The notes under the pieces are model-generated. The model worked only from the letters and a program-made list of their open reading frames with translations. It was not told where the DNA came from and did not search any database. Below are positions 23,410-32,737 of a stretch of DNA of 59,900 nt, one piece after another. Position 1 is the stretch's first letter, and the number at the start of each line of letters is the position of its first letter. Origin of the DNA: Candidatus Aenigmatarchaeota archaeon (GTDB taxonomy: Archaea > Aenigmatarchaeota > Aenigmatarchaeia > CG10238-14). The stretch lies in contig JAFCCM010000005.1 of the NCBI GenBank assembly GCA_017610225.1, positions 1 through 59,900 on the forward strand, read 5' to 3'. A program made the position numbers and the translations under genes.

Positions 23410-26222
23410 TATTTAGCACTCCTTAATGCACTTCTCAATGCACGATCACCACCTGATAATGCTTTAATAAAAGGGCCTGTAATAGCACCAGGATTACTAC
23501 TTGCAAGTTCTGCAAAAGATTTTGCGTCAACAGCATTTATGGTTATTTCCATAATTCCACCACCACTACCATTACTTTGAGATCCAGGATTTACCATCTC
23601 AGGTTCATGCTCTGCAAAAGTATATGGTTTTCCTGAACGTAGACCACGGCCTAGCACAGGTTCAGGTATCCAACCACCCGATTGTCTTTGAATGGGTGTC
23701 ATTCCTTGATGAAGTACAGCACCTGTAACTAGATCAGAGCTACCTAGAATTGAAGGAGCTATAACTTTAATAGCTTGTGTTATTAAACCGCTTTCTTTTC
23801 CAAACAAAGCAGCCTTAGTCTGCTCTGCTAAGATTTGAGCAATTATTTTTTGTACATTATGACCAAAATTTCTCCAAGTTTGTGTTAGAGAATCTAAATC
23901 TGCTTCCATTAGATTAACAAAAGAATTCTCAAAAGCATCAATTAAAGCACTAGATCCTTCTTTTACAATTATTTCACCAATTTCAAAAGATGTCTTTAAA
24001 CTGTCAATAACATCTTTATGGCCTTTTCTCATTCCATCTACAATAGTGCCATTTATTTCGAGTATCCTATTTGCATAAGCTTCTCTAGCTTTTATCATCA
24101 AAGCATTTTTTGTGTCTCCATCTACTTCTAACCTCTGAATTAGATCTCTTCTTACTTTTAATTCCAGAGCTGCTTCATTTTCAGATTGCACAAGACGACT
24201 ACGACCTGCTTGTTTAAGCATCTGATTTTGAAGTCTAAGAGCACTTTCTAAACCTTCTACACTAGTTTTAGCCGTAGCAGCAATTAGTGATTCGTAATCA
24301 AAAGCCGGATAATCCGCAAATTCAATAGCAGCCCTATCTTTTGCAGCCTGAATATAATCATCAGCATGTTTCTTTTCTAAAAAGTAAATTTTTTCAATAT
24401 CTAAAAGTTCTTTTTCATATAAATACACTTCAGCAGCTTTTGTATCACCTATTATTTTAGCAAGATGCTTCCTATCAAATTCAAGCTCTAAAAGTTTAGT
24501 CTCATAGTCTAAATTCTCACGTAAGATTTCACCAAGATCAAGCCTCTTATAAATTATAGCAGCAATCTTAGCTCTTTCTTTTAAAGTTTCAAGATTTTCA
24601 AGCTCTTTTGCTTTTTCAACACCTTTTGCTATTTCTTTATTACTTCTTGAAATTGCAATTTGTGTTTGCATCCATGCTGATCTAAATTCTTCTGGTACTT
24701 TTTTAGCATCCTCTAAAAGTTTATAGAGCCATTTTGTACTTTTAATATCCTCTGGAGTAAAAAACTCACTAGCTTCTATAAAAGCCAATGTTTTTGATAA
24801 AACAGCATACTCACTTTTTAGTTTCTCAATGCTTTTAGTCCATTTCTCTGTCATCTTAATAGTTTCATCCGTAGCTTTCTTTTGACCGGTTGACCACTTT
24901 TTGATCTGATTTGTTATTTCTTCTTGGTCTTTTTTCATTCCGGCTAAATACTTTGCTCTCATTTGCTCAGGTGTTATAAATATATCTTCGAGGCTTTTTA
25001 CCATCTTTTCATGGATGTTAGTAAGTATTATAGCTAAATCATGATATGCAGAATAATCAAACGTAGCTCTCTTTAGTACGGCTTTAATAACAGCCCCTAT
25101 TTTTTCCCATCCGGCCAAAATCAATACAGTTAAAGCAGCCAATCCTTTAAGTGATGTAATTAAAGGTGACATTAACCAGAAGATATCTCTCAAAACACTA
25201 CCAACTCCATATACAACAGACCATACTGCAGCCCATGTTTGATGATAAATAACAGCTAACCTAATGCCAAAATCTGTCAGTCCATTCTGATCTATTATAG
25301 CATCTCTTATATTTATCATTGTATCTAGTAAATCTTCATACATTTGTAGTAAGCCTAAACGTTGAATCTTAGCCAGATATGCTTCTAAAGTAGTCCATAA
25401 AGCGGTATGTGTCTTTTGAATATCTTTAGAGACAGCTCCTATAGCATCCAATGGCTTATGGATAGCTTCAAAGAGCATTTTGGTCTTTTTAACTACACTA
25501 TTTTCTTCCTTTACTTCTTTAACAACTTTTTTGTAATTTAGAACACGCTCAGATAATAGGTTTGCAACAACGGCCTGGGGTTTTATTTCTCCCTTAACAA
25601 GAGAACGTATTTCAGTTAAAATCTGCCTTTGTTTGTCTTGGCCCGTTGTTTGCATGACTATCAAATCAACGAGACGTGCCATTTGTTCTAGTTGTTTCTC
25701 TGTTGTTGGAACTATCCCCATTGTAGCCAACTTAGTATAAGCATCTCTAAGATCTTCACCTGTAGAAATATGTTTAGCTGCAATTACTTCAAGATTATTA
25801 AATACGCTTCTAGCGAATTGATAATAAGCCTCAAGGCCTTCCGTTGTAGGTTGATCTGTAAGCATCTGAAGAGAAGCTGCAACTTTTACAACGGACATTC
25901 TAAAATCATCTATTTCCTGTCTGCCAGACGCAAAAGTACGCAAGAAGGCTTTAAATCCTTCTTCAAAAGCATTCATAGCACGATATGCAATGGTAAAACC
26001 AACAGCTACTTTACCAAAAGTCCTCCACCAGCCTTTACCCACAGCTTCAGCATGTTTAATTGAGGACTTTGCGAATCTCGTAGTACTTTTCTGCATTTCA
26101 ACATTTTTACTATTCATCTGTTTCGCAAACTTATTAGTACGCTTAGTAGCAGCAGCCATACCAGATGTGAAATCAGATCGGTCAAACTTTAATTTAGCTA
26201 TGATATCGCCAGCACTAAGCAT
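23409..26222 (-). CDS. Tail tape measure protein
   Basis: 937 residues, the longest gene in the window. Long charged helices (KKATDETIKMTEKWTKSIEKLKSEYA), a hydrophobic segment around residues 345-400 (GLAALTVLILAGWEKIGAVI), and a C-terminal Gly-rich tail with GGWIPEPVLGRG and EHEPEMVNPGSQSNGSGGG, typical of lambda-like tape measures. It lies after the two small chaperone-like genes. At about 1.5 angstrom per residue this length implies a tail of roughly 140 nm. Confidence 0.9.
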   Translation of the reverse strand: MLSAGDIIAKLKFDRSDFTSGMAAATKRTNKFAKQMNSKNVEMQKSTTRFAKSSIKHAEAVGKGWWRTFGKVAVGFTIAYRAMNAFEEGFKAFLRTFASGRQEIDDFRMSVVKVAASLQMLTDQPTTEGLEAYYQFARSVFNNLEVIAAKHISTGEDLRDAYTKLATMGIVPTTEKQLEQMARLVDLIVMQTTGQDKQRQILTEIRSLVKGEIKPQAVVANLLSERVLNYKKVVKEVKEENSVVKKTKMLFEAIHKPLDAIGAVSKDIQKTHTALWTTLEAYLAKIQRLGLLQMYEDLLDTMINIRDAIIDQNGLTDFGIRLAVIYHQTWAAVWSVVYGVGSVLRDIFWLMSPLITSLKGLAALTVLILAGWEKIGAVIKAVLKRATFDYSAYHDLAIILTNIHEKMVKSLEDIFITPEQMRAKYLAGMKKDQEEITNQIKKWSTGQKKATDETIKMTEKWTKSIEKLKSEYAVLSKTLAFIEASEFFTPEDIKSTKWLYKLLEDAKKVPEEFRSAWMQTQIAISRSNKEIAKGVEKAKELENLETLKERAKIAAIIYKRLDLGEILRENLDYETKLLELEFDRKHLAKIIGDTKAAEVYLYEKELLDIEKIYFLEKKHADDYIQAAKDRAAIEFADYPAFDYESLIAATAKTSVEGLESALRLQNQMLKQAGRSRLVQSENEAALELKVRRDLIQRLEVDGDTKNALMIKAREAYANRILEINGTIVDGMRKGHKDVIDSLKTSFEIGEIIVKEGSSALIDAFENSFVNLMEADLDSLTQTWRNFGHNVQKIIAQILAEQTKAALFGKESGLITQAIKVIAPSILGSSDLVTGAVLHQGMTPIQRQSGGWIPEPVLGRGLRSGKPYTFAEHEPEMVNPGSQSNGSGGGIMEITINAVDAKSFAELASSNPGAITGPFIKALSGGDRALRSALRSAK

Positions 26223-26520
26223 TTTTTCTACCTCTAAGTTTGCTCTTTCTAAGTTTATTCCAAGAATCTTTTATTCTTGAAACTTTAGGGTTTGAAACTA
26301 TTTCGGGACATATAATATTTTGATAGTGGCGTACCATTGCTGATCTATCTCTGTCTTTCATATGCGGATAACCTGATGCATCAAATGAACGTATGACAAG
26401 TCGAGCATCAATTTTTTCTATCTGATTTAAATATAGAAAAAATTTTCTCACAGTAAGTGAAAGTATATAATTATCAGTCCATCCATAATAAGATGCAAGT
26501 AAAGCAAAAGAGTACGCCAC
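26215..26520 (-). CDS. Second tail assembly chaperone-like protein
   Basis: 101 residues, GTG start at 26520, two bases from the stop of the preceding chaperone gene. Located between the first chaperone and tape measure, the usual place of the gpT part of the gpG/gpGT pair. I looked for a -1 slippery site joining them: T-AAA-AAA-G is present upstream, but the -1 frame meets a TAA before reaching this ORF, so separate coupled translation is more likely. Confidence 0.55.
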   Translation of the reverse strand: MAYSFALLASYYGWTDNYILSLTVRKFFLYLNQIEKIDARLVIRSFDASGYPHMKDRDRSAMVRHYQNIICPEIVSNPKVSRIKDSWNKLRKSKLRGRKNA

Positions 26521-26522
26521 AT

Positions 26523-26864
26523 CTAAGGGCGGGATGGTTTAGCATCTTTTTTATCAGGCAATTCTTCACTATTGGTATCATATAACCATTCCTGTATAAA
26601 TTTCATAGCAATACCGATAGCTTTAAAACCAATGTTTTGAATCTCACTAATATCGACATCTACAATATTAGCAAATTGGCTATGAAGAACACTGAGATCC
26701 TCATCTGATGCTTCATCGGACGAATCCTCTATAGTTTTCTTTGTGCCCATCATTTTTAAGAAAGCATCTAAGCCAATGTCTACAATAGTATAAACCTTAC
26801 CACCTATAGTAAGTTCCAAAGATCCCTCTTCTAACAAAATGTCAACATTTTTTTCAGTTTTCAT
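26523..26864 (-). CDS. Tail assembly chaperone-like protein
   Basis: 113 residues, acidic (IEDSSDEASDEDLSVLHSQF), with an alpha-helical middle (FLKMMGTKK). Size, acidity and location between major tail protein and tape measure match gpG-type tail assembly chaperones, which coat the tape measure before tube growth. Confidence 0.65.
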   Translation of the reverse strand: MKTEKNVDILLEEGSLELTIGGKVYTIVDIGLDAFLKMMGTKKTIEDSSDEASDEDLSVLHSQFANIVDVDISEIQNIGFKAIGIAMKFIQEWLYDTNSEELPDKKDAKPSRP

Positions 26865-26892
26865 CTGAAAACTCCTTTTTTAAAATGTTATT

Positions 26893-27411
26893 TTAGGACT
26901 CGCTCTCATCACCAATGTAATACAGATCATTTGTAGTGGGATCACGAAAAGCAATAAACACTACTTCGATGATTCTTTGACCATCTTTATTATAGATGGT
27001 TTGAAAATTGCCTTGAGGCGCTGCATAAGGGAATCTCACCCAATCGTCTTTATTCGCAGAGACAGAACCATCTACATATTTTTTAAGCAGCAAACTTTGT
27101 GCAAATGTAGACAGCTTTGTACCAACAAGACTTACACCTTCAATTAACCCACCGCCTGCAGAGACATCTTGGTTTAAAGCGATACCAAGATTAACAAAAG
27201 TTTGCTCTGCAAGAGGTACAGTGATAATAACACCTGTGCCTGTAATAACCTGATCTTCCGGTCGAGTACCATATTGGTCTGACATGAGATCGGCAAGATC
27301 TGTACTCCAATCAACAGTAACACCACCCTCAGTTCTACCAAGGTCAGCTTCTGCATCCTCAACACCAAAGAGCACTTGACATGGCCCTAATTCCAAATCA
27401 CCTACTGCCAT
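26893..27411 (-). CDS. Major tail tube protein
   Basis: 172 residues, beta-rich (LGPCQVLFGVEDAEADLG ... GVTVDWSTDLADL), in the canonical position after the tail terminator and before the chaperones. A single copy of about 170 residues fits the GTA/HK97-type tube protein. Start ATG preceded by AAGGAG. Confidence 0.75.
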   Translation of the reverse strand: MAVGDLELGPCQVLFGVEDAEADLGRTEGGVTVDWSTDLADLMSDQYGTRPEDQVITGTGVIITVPLAEQTFVNLGIALNQDVSAGGGLIEGVSLVGTKLSTFAQSLLLKKYVDGSVSANKDDWVRFPYAAPQGNFQTIYNKDGQRIIEVVFIAFRDPTTNDLYYIGDESES

Positions 27412-27426
27412 GATATATCTCCTTTT

Positions 27427-27804
27427 TTAAGTTGTTATTTTCTTAATCATAAAATTTAAACTGAAAACAAACCTGCCTCTAGTATCTCTATCTGCAGGAT
27501 AAGGGCTGCCTAAGACTTCACAATAGAAAACGCTACTAACAGTATCAAATCCAGGCTTATTTTTTAAAAGATTATAAATTGTATATGCTAATATCTCAGC
27601 ATCAATAAAAGACAAAGCATAGCAAAGTATTTGTATAGGCCTAAATTCCACTCCTGATTCATTATCAAAGCCACCTGGAGAAGGCATTACAAGAGCATAT
27701 GTGTTTGCAACATTTGACGGCTCTTCACCTATAAATATAGATGTATTAAGTACTAGAGCACTATTAGTAGCAATATAAGTAGCTATGTCTAAAACTAAAC
27801 TCAT
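27427..27804 (-). CDS. Tail terminator protein
   Basis: 125 residues: short alpha/beta protein (LVLDIATYIATNSALVLNTSIFIG ... AYTIYNLLKNKPGFD), matching the phage minor capsid/tail terminator type by length, pattern and position between the HK97 gp10-like gene and the tube gene. It caps the tail tube and joins it to the head. Confidence 0.65.
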   Translation of the reverse strand: MSLVLDIATYIATNSALVLNTSIFIGEEPSNVANTYALVMPSPGGFDNESGVEFRPIQILCYALSFIDAEILAYTIYNLLKNKPGFDTVSSVFYCEVLGSPYPADRDTRGRFVFSLNFMIKKITT

Positions 27805-28262
27805 AATTTTTTTATCTCACTAGCAATCATAGAAAAATACAAACTAAAATGCCTTAGAAGTTTAGATTCAACCCATTTTTTACCGGTTCCAGGCTTGGTA
27901 TATTTCTTATAAGATACACTAGATTGACTACCTTCATGTTGTGCAGCTGCATAAGGTTTGTGAACTACTAAACTGCCAACCAAATCTTTAGATGCAGTAC
28001 CGATAAATCTTAGAGGCGTTGCTTTACCTTTACCAGTAACTAGTACATGAGAAATACCTACTAGTTTATTATCCACAAAACCAGAATGACTAGCAGCCAT
28101 AGCACCACTTCTCTGTGGGCATGCAGGGTCTTCTTTTAAACAGTCATCCATAAAAGATAGAACGGCTAATTTCATACCTCTTTCAGACGCATTAAGAACT
28201 CTTTTAGTAGCTAAAATTGAAAGTGCTTTAAAATTTGTTACATCTACAGTGATCTCAGCCAA
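27801..28262 (-). CDS. HK97 gp10-like head-tail joining protein
   Basis: 153 residues. EITVDVTNFKALSILATKRV ... DPACPQRSGAMAASHSGFVD ... KPYAAAQHEGSQ is the gp10-like pattern, where a C-P-x-R-(T/S)-G segment and a Y-A-x-x-x-H segment are characteristic. Overlaps both neighbours by a few bases. Confidence 0.7.
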   Translation of the reverse strand: MAEITVDVTNFKALSILATKRVLNASERGMKLAVLSFMDDCLKEDPACPQRSGAMAASHSGFVDNKLVGISHVLVTGKGKATPLRFIGTASKDLVGSLVVHKPYAAAQHEGSQSSVSYKKYTKPGTGKKWVESKLLRHFSLYFSMIASEIKKL

Positions 28263-28566
28263 TTTCTACCTCAATATGATCTATAGCAGATGAATGCCTA
28301 GATTCTCTTACAGGAGTTATATCTTTTACAGGACGTTGCACAGAATTTACAATGACATCATCTTGCATAGTAATATCAGTGTCATATGGTAAACCTATAA
28401 AAGTCTTATCCTCATAATAATCTCCAGCTGGTGATCTAACAAATACTCTATTTTTAAAAATGGCACATTTTATACCAGGAACTTGGACTTCTGTCCTATC
28501 TCCAGATGATAAAGTAACTTTAACTACTGTAATTGTATCTTTCAAATACTGGCCTAAACGTTTCAT
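28255..28566 (-). CDS. Head closure / stopper protein
   Basis: 103 residues, beta-rich (DTITVVKVTLSSGDRTEVQVPGI). Size and position between the connector and gp10-like genes fit a head completion stopper. Assignment from gene order only. Confidence 0.55.
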   Translation of the reverse strand: MKRLGQYLKDTITVVKVTLSSGDRTEVQVPGIKCAIFKNRVFVRSPAGDYYEDKTFIGLPYDTDITMQDDVIVNSVQRPVKDITPVRESRHSSAIDHIEVEIG

Positions 28567-28967
28567 TTATTATCCATTGCACCTCGTCTAAAAGAAGGTG
28601 CAGTATATGTGCCATCATCTTGTTCATCTTCCATGTCATCTTTATCATCCTGATACAATGAACCCATCCAAGGATAACTAGATGAACTTAGACTATCAAA
28701 GGTGTCAGCCTTTTCTTTATAATGATCATAGATAGAGCTAGACTTCTCTGTAAGATTACCAAATTTGCCATCTACTCTTCTTATGACTTTTGCACAAATA
28801 AGCCGACAGCACTCAGCACATCTTTTCAAAAAAGTTGAACTGTCGGCTTGTATGAGTGCAATTTCTTCATTTTCCAGTAGCACATCATTAGAATCTACAT
28901 CACCTATATACAGACGTATCTTATTTAGCTCTGTACTAAGATCTGCAGTATCATAACTGAAAGTCAT
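28563..28967 (-). CDS. Head-tail connector (adaptor) protein
   Basis: 134 residues: an all-helical N-terminal part (LSTELNKIRLYIGDVDSNDVLLENEEI ... CAECCRLICAKVIRR), as in gp6-like adaptors that dock under the portal, then a disordered acidic tail (DKDDMEDEQDDG). Directly after the major capsid gene. Confidence 0.65.
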   Translation of the reverse strand: MTFSYDTADLSTELNKIRLYIGDVDSNDVLLENEEIALIQADSSTFLKRCAECCRLICAKVIRRVDGKFGNLTEKSSSIYDHYKEKADTFDSLSSSSYPWMGSLYQDDKDDMEDEQDDGTYTAPSFRRGAMDNK

Positions 28968-28983
28968 CTTAACCTCCTCTCAC

Positions 28984-29008
28984 CGTAACTTCACTTGGTG
29001 AACTTACA
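28984..29008 (-). repeat. Dispersed hairpin family, copy 2 (leftward orientation)
   Basis: Read on the minus strand: left arm TGTAAgTTCAC, loop CAA, right arm GTGAAgTTACG. It sits in the gap between the major capsid gene and the connector gene, in transcription order just after the capsid stop. It could attenuate or stabilise the highly expressed capsid message. Confidence 0.65.
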
Positions 29009-29016
29009 AAGAGCGG

Positions 29017-29991
29017 TTAAGCAATCGCTCCGCTAAAGAAAAGACCACAGTCTGAAGCTACGAGTTTAAGATCTTCAAAAACTCCGCCTTCAATTCTTGT
29101 ACCTGCAACCGATTCCATATAGAATCTCTTTATAGTTACAGCCAAAGGTTCCCCTTCTCTGCCCTTGATCATAGGACGTGACCATCTGAAAGTATAACCA
29201 CCAGAAGGACGTCTTTTAGCAGGCCTGGGCTGCACATAAACGAGCAAAGCATCTGTTTCGGAAACAATAAAGTCCATGACCTCAGCATCTCCTTCAGCAT
29301 TAGATGCATATACAGCACTAGCTACAAAGAAATTATCTACGCCAAAAACCAAAGCAAGTAAAGCCTCTGTAATAACACCAGATTGTGTATATTTAAACCG
29401 ATCAAGAACAGCTGCATGATTTTTGAGAGTAGCAAAAACTTTCTCTGAAACCACCAGTGTATTTGGTGTTAAGGCAATAGATTCTTTTACAGTAGTCTTG
29501 GCAGTTTCAACATCTTGAATCGGTGTACTACCAGCCGTAGACCATGCAGTAAAATCTACACCACCTGTCCAGTCAGTACCCCAAACAGCTGTTTGAAAAT
29601 ACTTACTGGCCCAATCACGCTCTCGGCGTATTCGGAACTTCTCGATAACGAACTCAACAGCTTCCTGGTCCAAGTCAAAAATATCATCTTCGTTCCAAAT
29701 ATCCTGATCTGGAATGTCTTTGTGATAACCCCATTCATCACAAAAGAACTCCCCAGGGTCTGCAAGCTCGTAACCTCCGCCAGCGCTTTCAGTTAATACT
29801 GCACGTTTAGCAGCCCCGTCTCGAAACCAGTAGTCTTTCTCATAGATCGGATATTTATCCGATTGTTTGGGTGTCATCACCACAGGAAAGACCCTGTCTG
29901 CAATATAAGCTGAAGGCTCATTCATATAAGCGATACTTAGATTGCTCAAGTATACATCAATATGAAGATCTGATCCAGTAGGTTGTGGCAT
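29017..29991 (-). CDS. Major capsid protein
   Basis: 324 residues. Features of an HK97-fold capsid protein of the 'DxxADRVFP' type: YLSNLSIAYMNEPSAYIADRVFPVV (about 14-38), KYPIYEKDYWFRD, then RERDWASKYFQTAVW and a C-terminal FMV...VPVLGTRIEGG-like strand. It follows protease, scaffold and decoration genes in the expected order. No N-terminal delta domain is fused; the separate gene at 30420 is the likely scaffold. Confidence 0.85.
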   Translation of the reverse strand: MPQPTGSDLHIDVYLSNLSIAYMNEPSAYIADRVFPVVMTPKQSDKYPIYEKDYWFRDGAAKRAVLTESAGGGYELADPGEFFCDEWGYHKDIPDQDIWNEDDIFDLDQEAVEFVIEKFRIRRERDWASKYFQTAVWGTDWTGGVDFTAWSTAGSTPIQDVETAKTTVKESIALTPNTLVVSEKVFATLKNHAAVLDRFKYTQSGVITEALLALVFGVDNFFVASAVYASNAEGDAEVMDFIVSETDALLVYVQPRPAKRRPSGGYTFRWSRPMIKGREGEPLAVTIKRFYMESVAGTRIEGGVFEDLKLVASDCGLFFSGAIA

Positions 29992-30016
29992 TGCAAGCCT
30001 CCTTCAAAATTAAAAA

Positions 30017-30391
30017 TTAACTCATTTCAACGTAGCCAAACTCCATGAGGACGCTGATTATTCTACCATTTACACCAGCTTCAAGAGCTATAGCTCCGTA
30101 CCTTTCACCATCGGACGCAGTTACACCTTTACCAGCAGCATCAGACGTAACTTTATCCCATACTGTGATAGCACCTCCGCAAATCATTTTGGAGATACCA
30201 ACACGTCTAATCTCAGACGCAGTTCTTGTGGTCGTTGGCTTATTTTGGATAATACCAACAAGATCTTCATCAGCAGCACCAGACAATGCAACACCAAATT
30301 CTCCTGATCCAGCACCCCAGTAAAACTGTTTTGTAGATAGATCTTCCTGCGCCTGTAATGTGAGATCATAAATTCTTTGTTCGACCGCCAT
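30017..30391 (-). CDS. Capsid decoration protein (DUF2190-like)
   Basis: 124 residues, beta-rich with many Gly/Ala (GVALSGAADEDLVGIIQNKP ... VWDKVTSDAAGKGVT ... YGAIALEAGVNGRIISVLM). The pattern and length match DUF2190-type head decoration/stabilisation proteins, usually adjacent to the capsid gene as here. Confidence 0.65.
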   Translation of the reverse strand: MAVEQRIYDLTLQAQEDLSTKQFYWGAGSGEFGVALSGAADEDLVGIIQNKPTTTRTASEIRRVGISKMICGGAITVWDKVTSDAAGKGVTASDGERYGAIALEAGVNGRIISVLMEFGYVEMS

Positions 30392-30419
30392 AATTTGACC
30401 TCCAATTAATTGGCATTAA

Positions 30420-31307
30420 TTATTTTGCACCTTCCCTGTATTCTTTATACAGAGTTGGATTCTCTTTGCCTACCCGTATCCAGGCTTCTGATTCCTTCAA
30501 TTTTTCTTTGTTCATGAGATCTTTAACAAGTCCCACTAGCTTTTTATAAGCTGGTTTTGAACCACTAAGATCGCCTTCACCATTTGATCCTTGCTCTTTG
30601 AAAAGCTCGGACTGTTCAAGAAGTGTACTGGTCTCAGTCAATCTTTTCATCTCATCTTTAAACATCTCTTTGTCCATCTTTTCCAGAGTAAAAAGAGACC
30701 TTGTCATTTTTTCCACATCACCAATGACGTTTATTTCCTTGAGCATCGTAGTTATTTCACCTCTACGCTTTTCATCTTTGCTTTCATCAAGATCTTTTTT
30801 CAGCGTGGAAACTTGGGTTGTGAGATCTGTAATAGTCTTTTTCATTTCTGCATCGCCTCCTTTGTATTCTTTCTCCAAAGCAGCTCTAACTTCTATAGTA
30901 ACAGCCTCTCGAATCTCTTTCTCCAAGACCTCACGCTCCTTTTTGAGACGTACGTCTCTGTCTGCATCAGTTTCTGCAGGACTGGATGCTATAAAAACCT
31001 CATATTCCGGTATGTCCTTAAACAATGTTGAAAGAACACCTTCCGGTAGCTCTTTTTCAAAAGCCGTCAATATCTTCAATGCACCTTTAACAGCGGATTG
31101 TGCATCTTTAGACATTTTATTGGTTTTAGAAATAGCCTCCAAAGCAGCATCAATTGCAGTTTCTTTGACCAGCGCATCTTCAGATTGAAGAATTTTTATT
31201 AAACTCTTTGGCATTTTAGCCTCCTTCTTCATAAGAAACTTTTTTTGATTTGCCGGATCAAATGCCAGCGAAATCTCTGCAACAAAAGGTTTAATTTGTT
31301 TTGCCAT
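30420..31307 (-). CDS. Scaffold-like coiled-coil protein
   Basis: 295 residues. N-terminal FVAEISLAFDPANQKKFLMKK recalls the 'SLVDxPANxxxFLxVK' tail of XkdF-type proteins; the middle (about 125-240) is a long highly charged helix (EVLEKEIREAVTIEVRAALEKE), as in capsid scaffolds cleaved by the prohead protease. Encoded between protease and decoration genes. Confidence 0.7.
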   Translation of the reverse strand: MAKQIKPFVAEISLAFDPANQKKFLMKKEAKMPKSLIKILQSEDALVKETAIDAALEAISKTNKMSKDAQSAVKGALKILTAFEKELPEGVLSTLFKDIPEYEVFIASSPAETDADRDVRLKKEREVLEKEIREAVTIEVRAALEKEYKGGDAEMKKTITDLTTQVSTLKKDLDESKDEKRRGEITTMLKEINVIGDVEKMTRSLFTLEKMDKEMFKDEMKRLTETSTLLEQSELFKEQGSNGEGDLSGSKPAYKKLVGLVKDLMNKEKLKESEAWIRVGKENPTLYKEYREGAK

Positions 31308-31344
31308 AATATCACCTAATAAAGATTAAACCTTATACCCTAGC

Positions 31345-31974
31345 CTATTTATTATCACCCCCTTGTACAAAAATTTTAGTTCCACCCGCAGAATAACCAA
31401 CGATGGTATCTTTTTCTATAGCTTCCCAAAGATCATTATCTTTTATTCTGTGAGCGACTAGCCATGTTCCAGCCTTAATCAACGTGCCATTATAAGTCAT
31501 ATCACCAGGTATTGGCATACTTGCAACAAGTTGCACATCCTCATTAATATCAACTTTATGACTCAGCTTTGTATTTCTGTAATTGACAAGATAATTAAAA
31601 GCAGCTTCTTCGATATCATCTTTACTAATCCATTCATCATGAGCATCAACAAAATCTGGCTCAAAAACAACACCGAAAACAATTTGCTTCTTTTTATCTT
31701 TGAACAAAATTTTAACATCAGGCTTAGTCATATCCTTGCCCAATGCAGCCTCAAAAGTGCCATTATGGCTTTTACAATGCGATTCAGCTTCACTTGCAGA
31801 CCACTTAGTCCGATCATATCTAAAAGCTTGCTGTGCAAATTTACCATTCTCTTGCTCTTGATAGATCACATCATAAGATTTACCATTGTGCTCTCTATCA
31901 TTATTTATACGATTAGTATTTGCATCCTTAATAGGTGGTAGTAATCTACAAGCATGTTCATTTGGATAAGGCAT
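31345..31974 (-). CDS. XkdF-like putative prohead serine protease
   Basis: 209 residues from the ATG at 31974, which follows a perfect AAAGGAGG; a longer upstream extension lacks a ribosome site. N-terminal PNEHACRLLPP is a motif seen in phage head proteins; the C-terminal half (IVFGVVFEPDFVDAHDEWISKDDIEEAAFNYL ... LVASMPIPGD ... VAHRIKDNDLWEAIEKDTIVGYSAGG) matches the Phage_XkdF/U35-type protease family. Placed upstream of scaffold and capsid as expected. Confidence 0.75.
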   Translation of the reverse strand: MPYPNEHACRLLPPIKDANTNRINNDREHNGKSYDVIYQEQENGKFAQQAFRYDRTKWSASEAESHCKSHNGTFEAALGKDMTKPDVKILFKDKKKQIVFGVVFEPDFVDAHDEWISKDDIEEAAFNYLVNYRNTKLSHKVDINEDVQLVASMPIPGDMTYNGTLIKAGTWLVAHRIKDNDLWEAIEKDTIVGYSAGGTKIFVQGGDNK

Positions 31975-31992
31975 AATTGCCTCCTTTACTTT

Positions 31993-32021
31993 ATAATAAG
32001 GGTTATTAAATCTTTTGTCAA
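31993..32021 (-). promoter_or_regulatory. Sigma70-like promoter for head and tail genes
   Basis: On the minus strand: TTGACA (32016-32021), a 17-base spacer and TATTAT (31993-31998). It overlaps the last codons of the glycan cassette and lies just upstream of the protease ribosome site, so the head/tail block can be transcribed independently of the cassette. Confidence 0.75.
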
Positions 32022-32737
32022 GAAATATTAACCCAATCCCAAAGTGATAATTTAATATAATAATTTGCATTAGTATATTTATTGATAATCCAATCTAAGT
32101 AATATAGATCTTTTGGTAATATGGTAAAAAGATCAAATCCATCAGTTATACTATCATACATTCTTCTATACAAATTATTCATATCTATGAGAGATAAATC
32201 AATATTACTATACATTCTAGAATTAATGCCTTCATTTTCACTAACTTGGCCATTAAAAGGCACACCCATCCTTATAGCGATGTCAATGTAGTGTATAAAA
32301 AGGTTGCTAAGAACACCACCACTTTTAAAAAAATCACCTTGCCATCCTTTCCAGTAATCTGCGTCACGTAAAAAAGAAACTTTAACACAATCATCGGGTT
32401 TAGCATCAGGCAATTTTACATATCTAAAAGGCAAGCATACAAAAATAAGGTCATCATTTTCATAAGGTTGCCAAGGTAAATGATGAGGCTTTTCAACAAT
32501 AACTTTACAATTATGTGATCGTGCTAATTTCGTCTGCATAGCATGTAAATAGCTAGGAGATAAAATAACAGCATATTCAGCCACTGACAAGTGTTCTCTA
32601 AGTTCATCTACTGTTTGATTATATTTAAATGGATCATAGACATGGGTAATCTTACCTCCCACAAAATCAATAGCTTGTTTATGTCTTTCAGCTATTTTAC
32701 CATCACCTAGCAATACAAAAGTTTTAAGCTCTTTCAT
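32018..32737 (-). CDS. Gfo/Idh/MocA-type sugar oxidoreductase (WlbA/WbpB-like)
   Basis: 239 residues. Rossmann start FVLLGDGKIAERHKQAI (about 7-23), then ILSPSYLHAMQTKLARSHNCKVIVEKPHHLP (about 58-88); the EKP motif and following region are characteristic of Gfo/Idh/MocA enzymes such as UDP-GlcNAcA 3-dehydrogenases. The protein is shorter than usual (about 320). Last gene of the glycan cassette; the adjacent hexapeptide acyltransferase is the classic partner (WlbB/WbpD). Confidence 0.7.
   Translation of the reverse strand: MKELKTFVLLGDGKIAERHKQAIDFVGGKITHVYDPFKYNQTVDELREHLSVAEYAVILSPSYLHAMQTKLARSHNCKVIVEKPHHLPWQPYENDDLIFVCLPFRYVKLPDAKPDDCVKVSFLRDADYWKGWQGDFFKSGGVLSNLFIHYIDIAIRMGVPFNGQVSENEGINSRMYSNIDLSLIDMNNLYRRMYDSITDGFDLFTILPKDLYYLDWIINKYTNANYYIKLSLWDWVNIS

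Noticed and set aside
26515..26600. Programmed -1 frameshift joining the two tail chaperones
   Set aside because: T-AAA-AAA-G is present, but the -1 frame reaches a TAA before the second ORF, so fusion cannot occur there.
30591..31188. Long rightward open frames opposite the scaffold gene
   Set aside because: They mirror the strongly biased helical scaffold coding sequence; no start signal, and the opposite strand is clearly the coding one.
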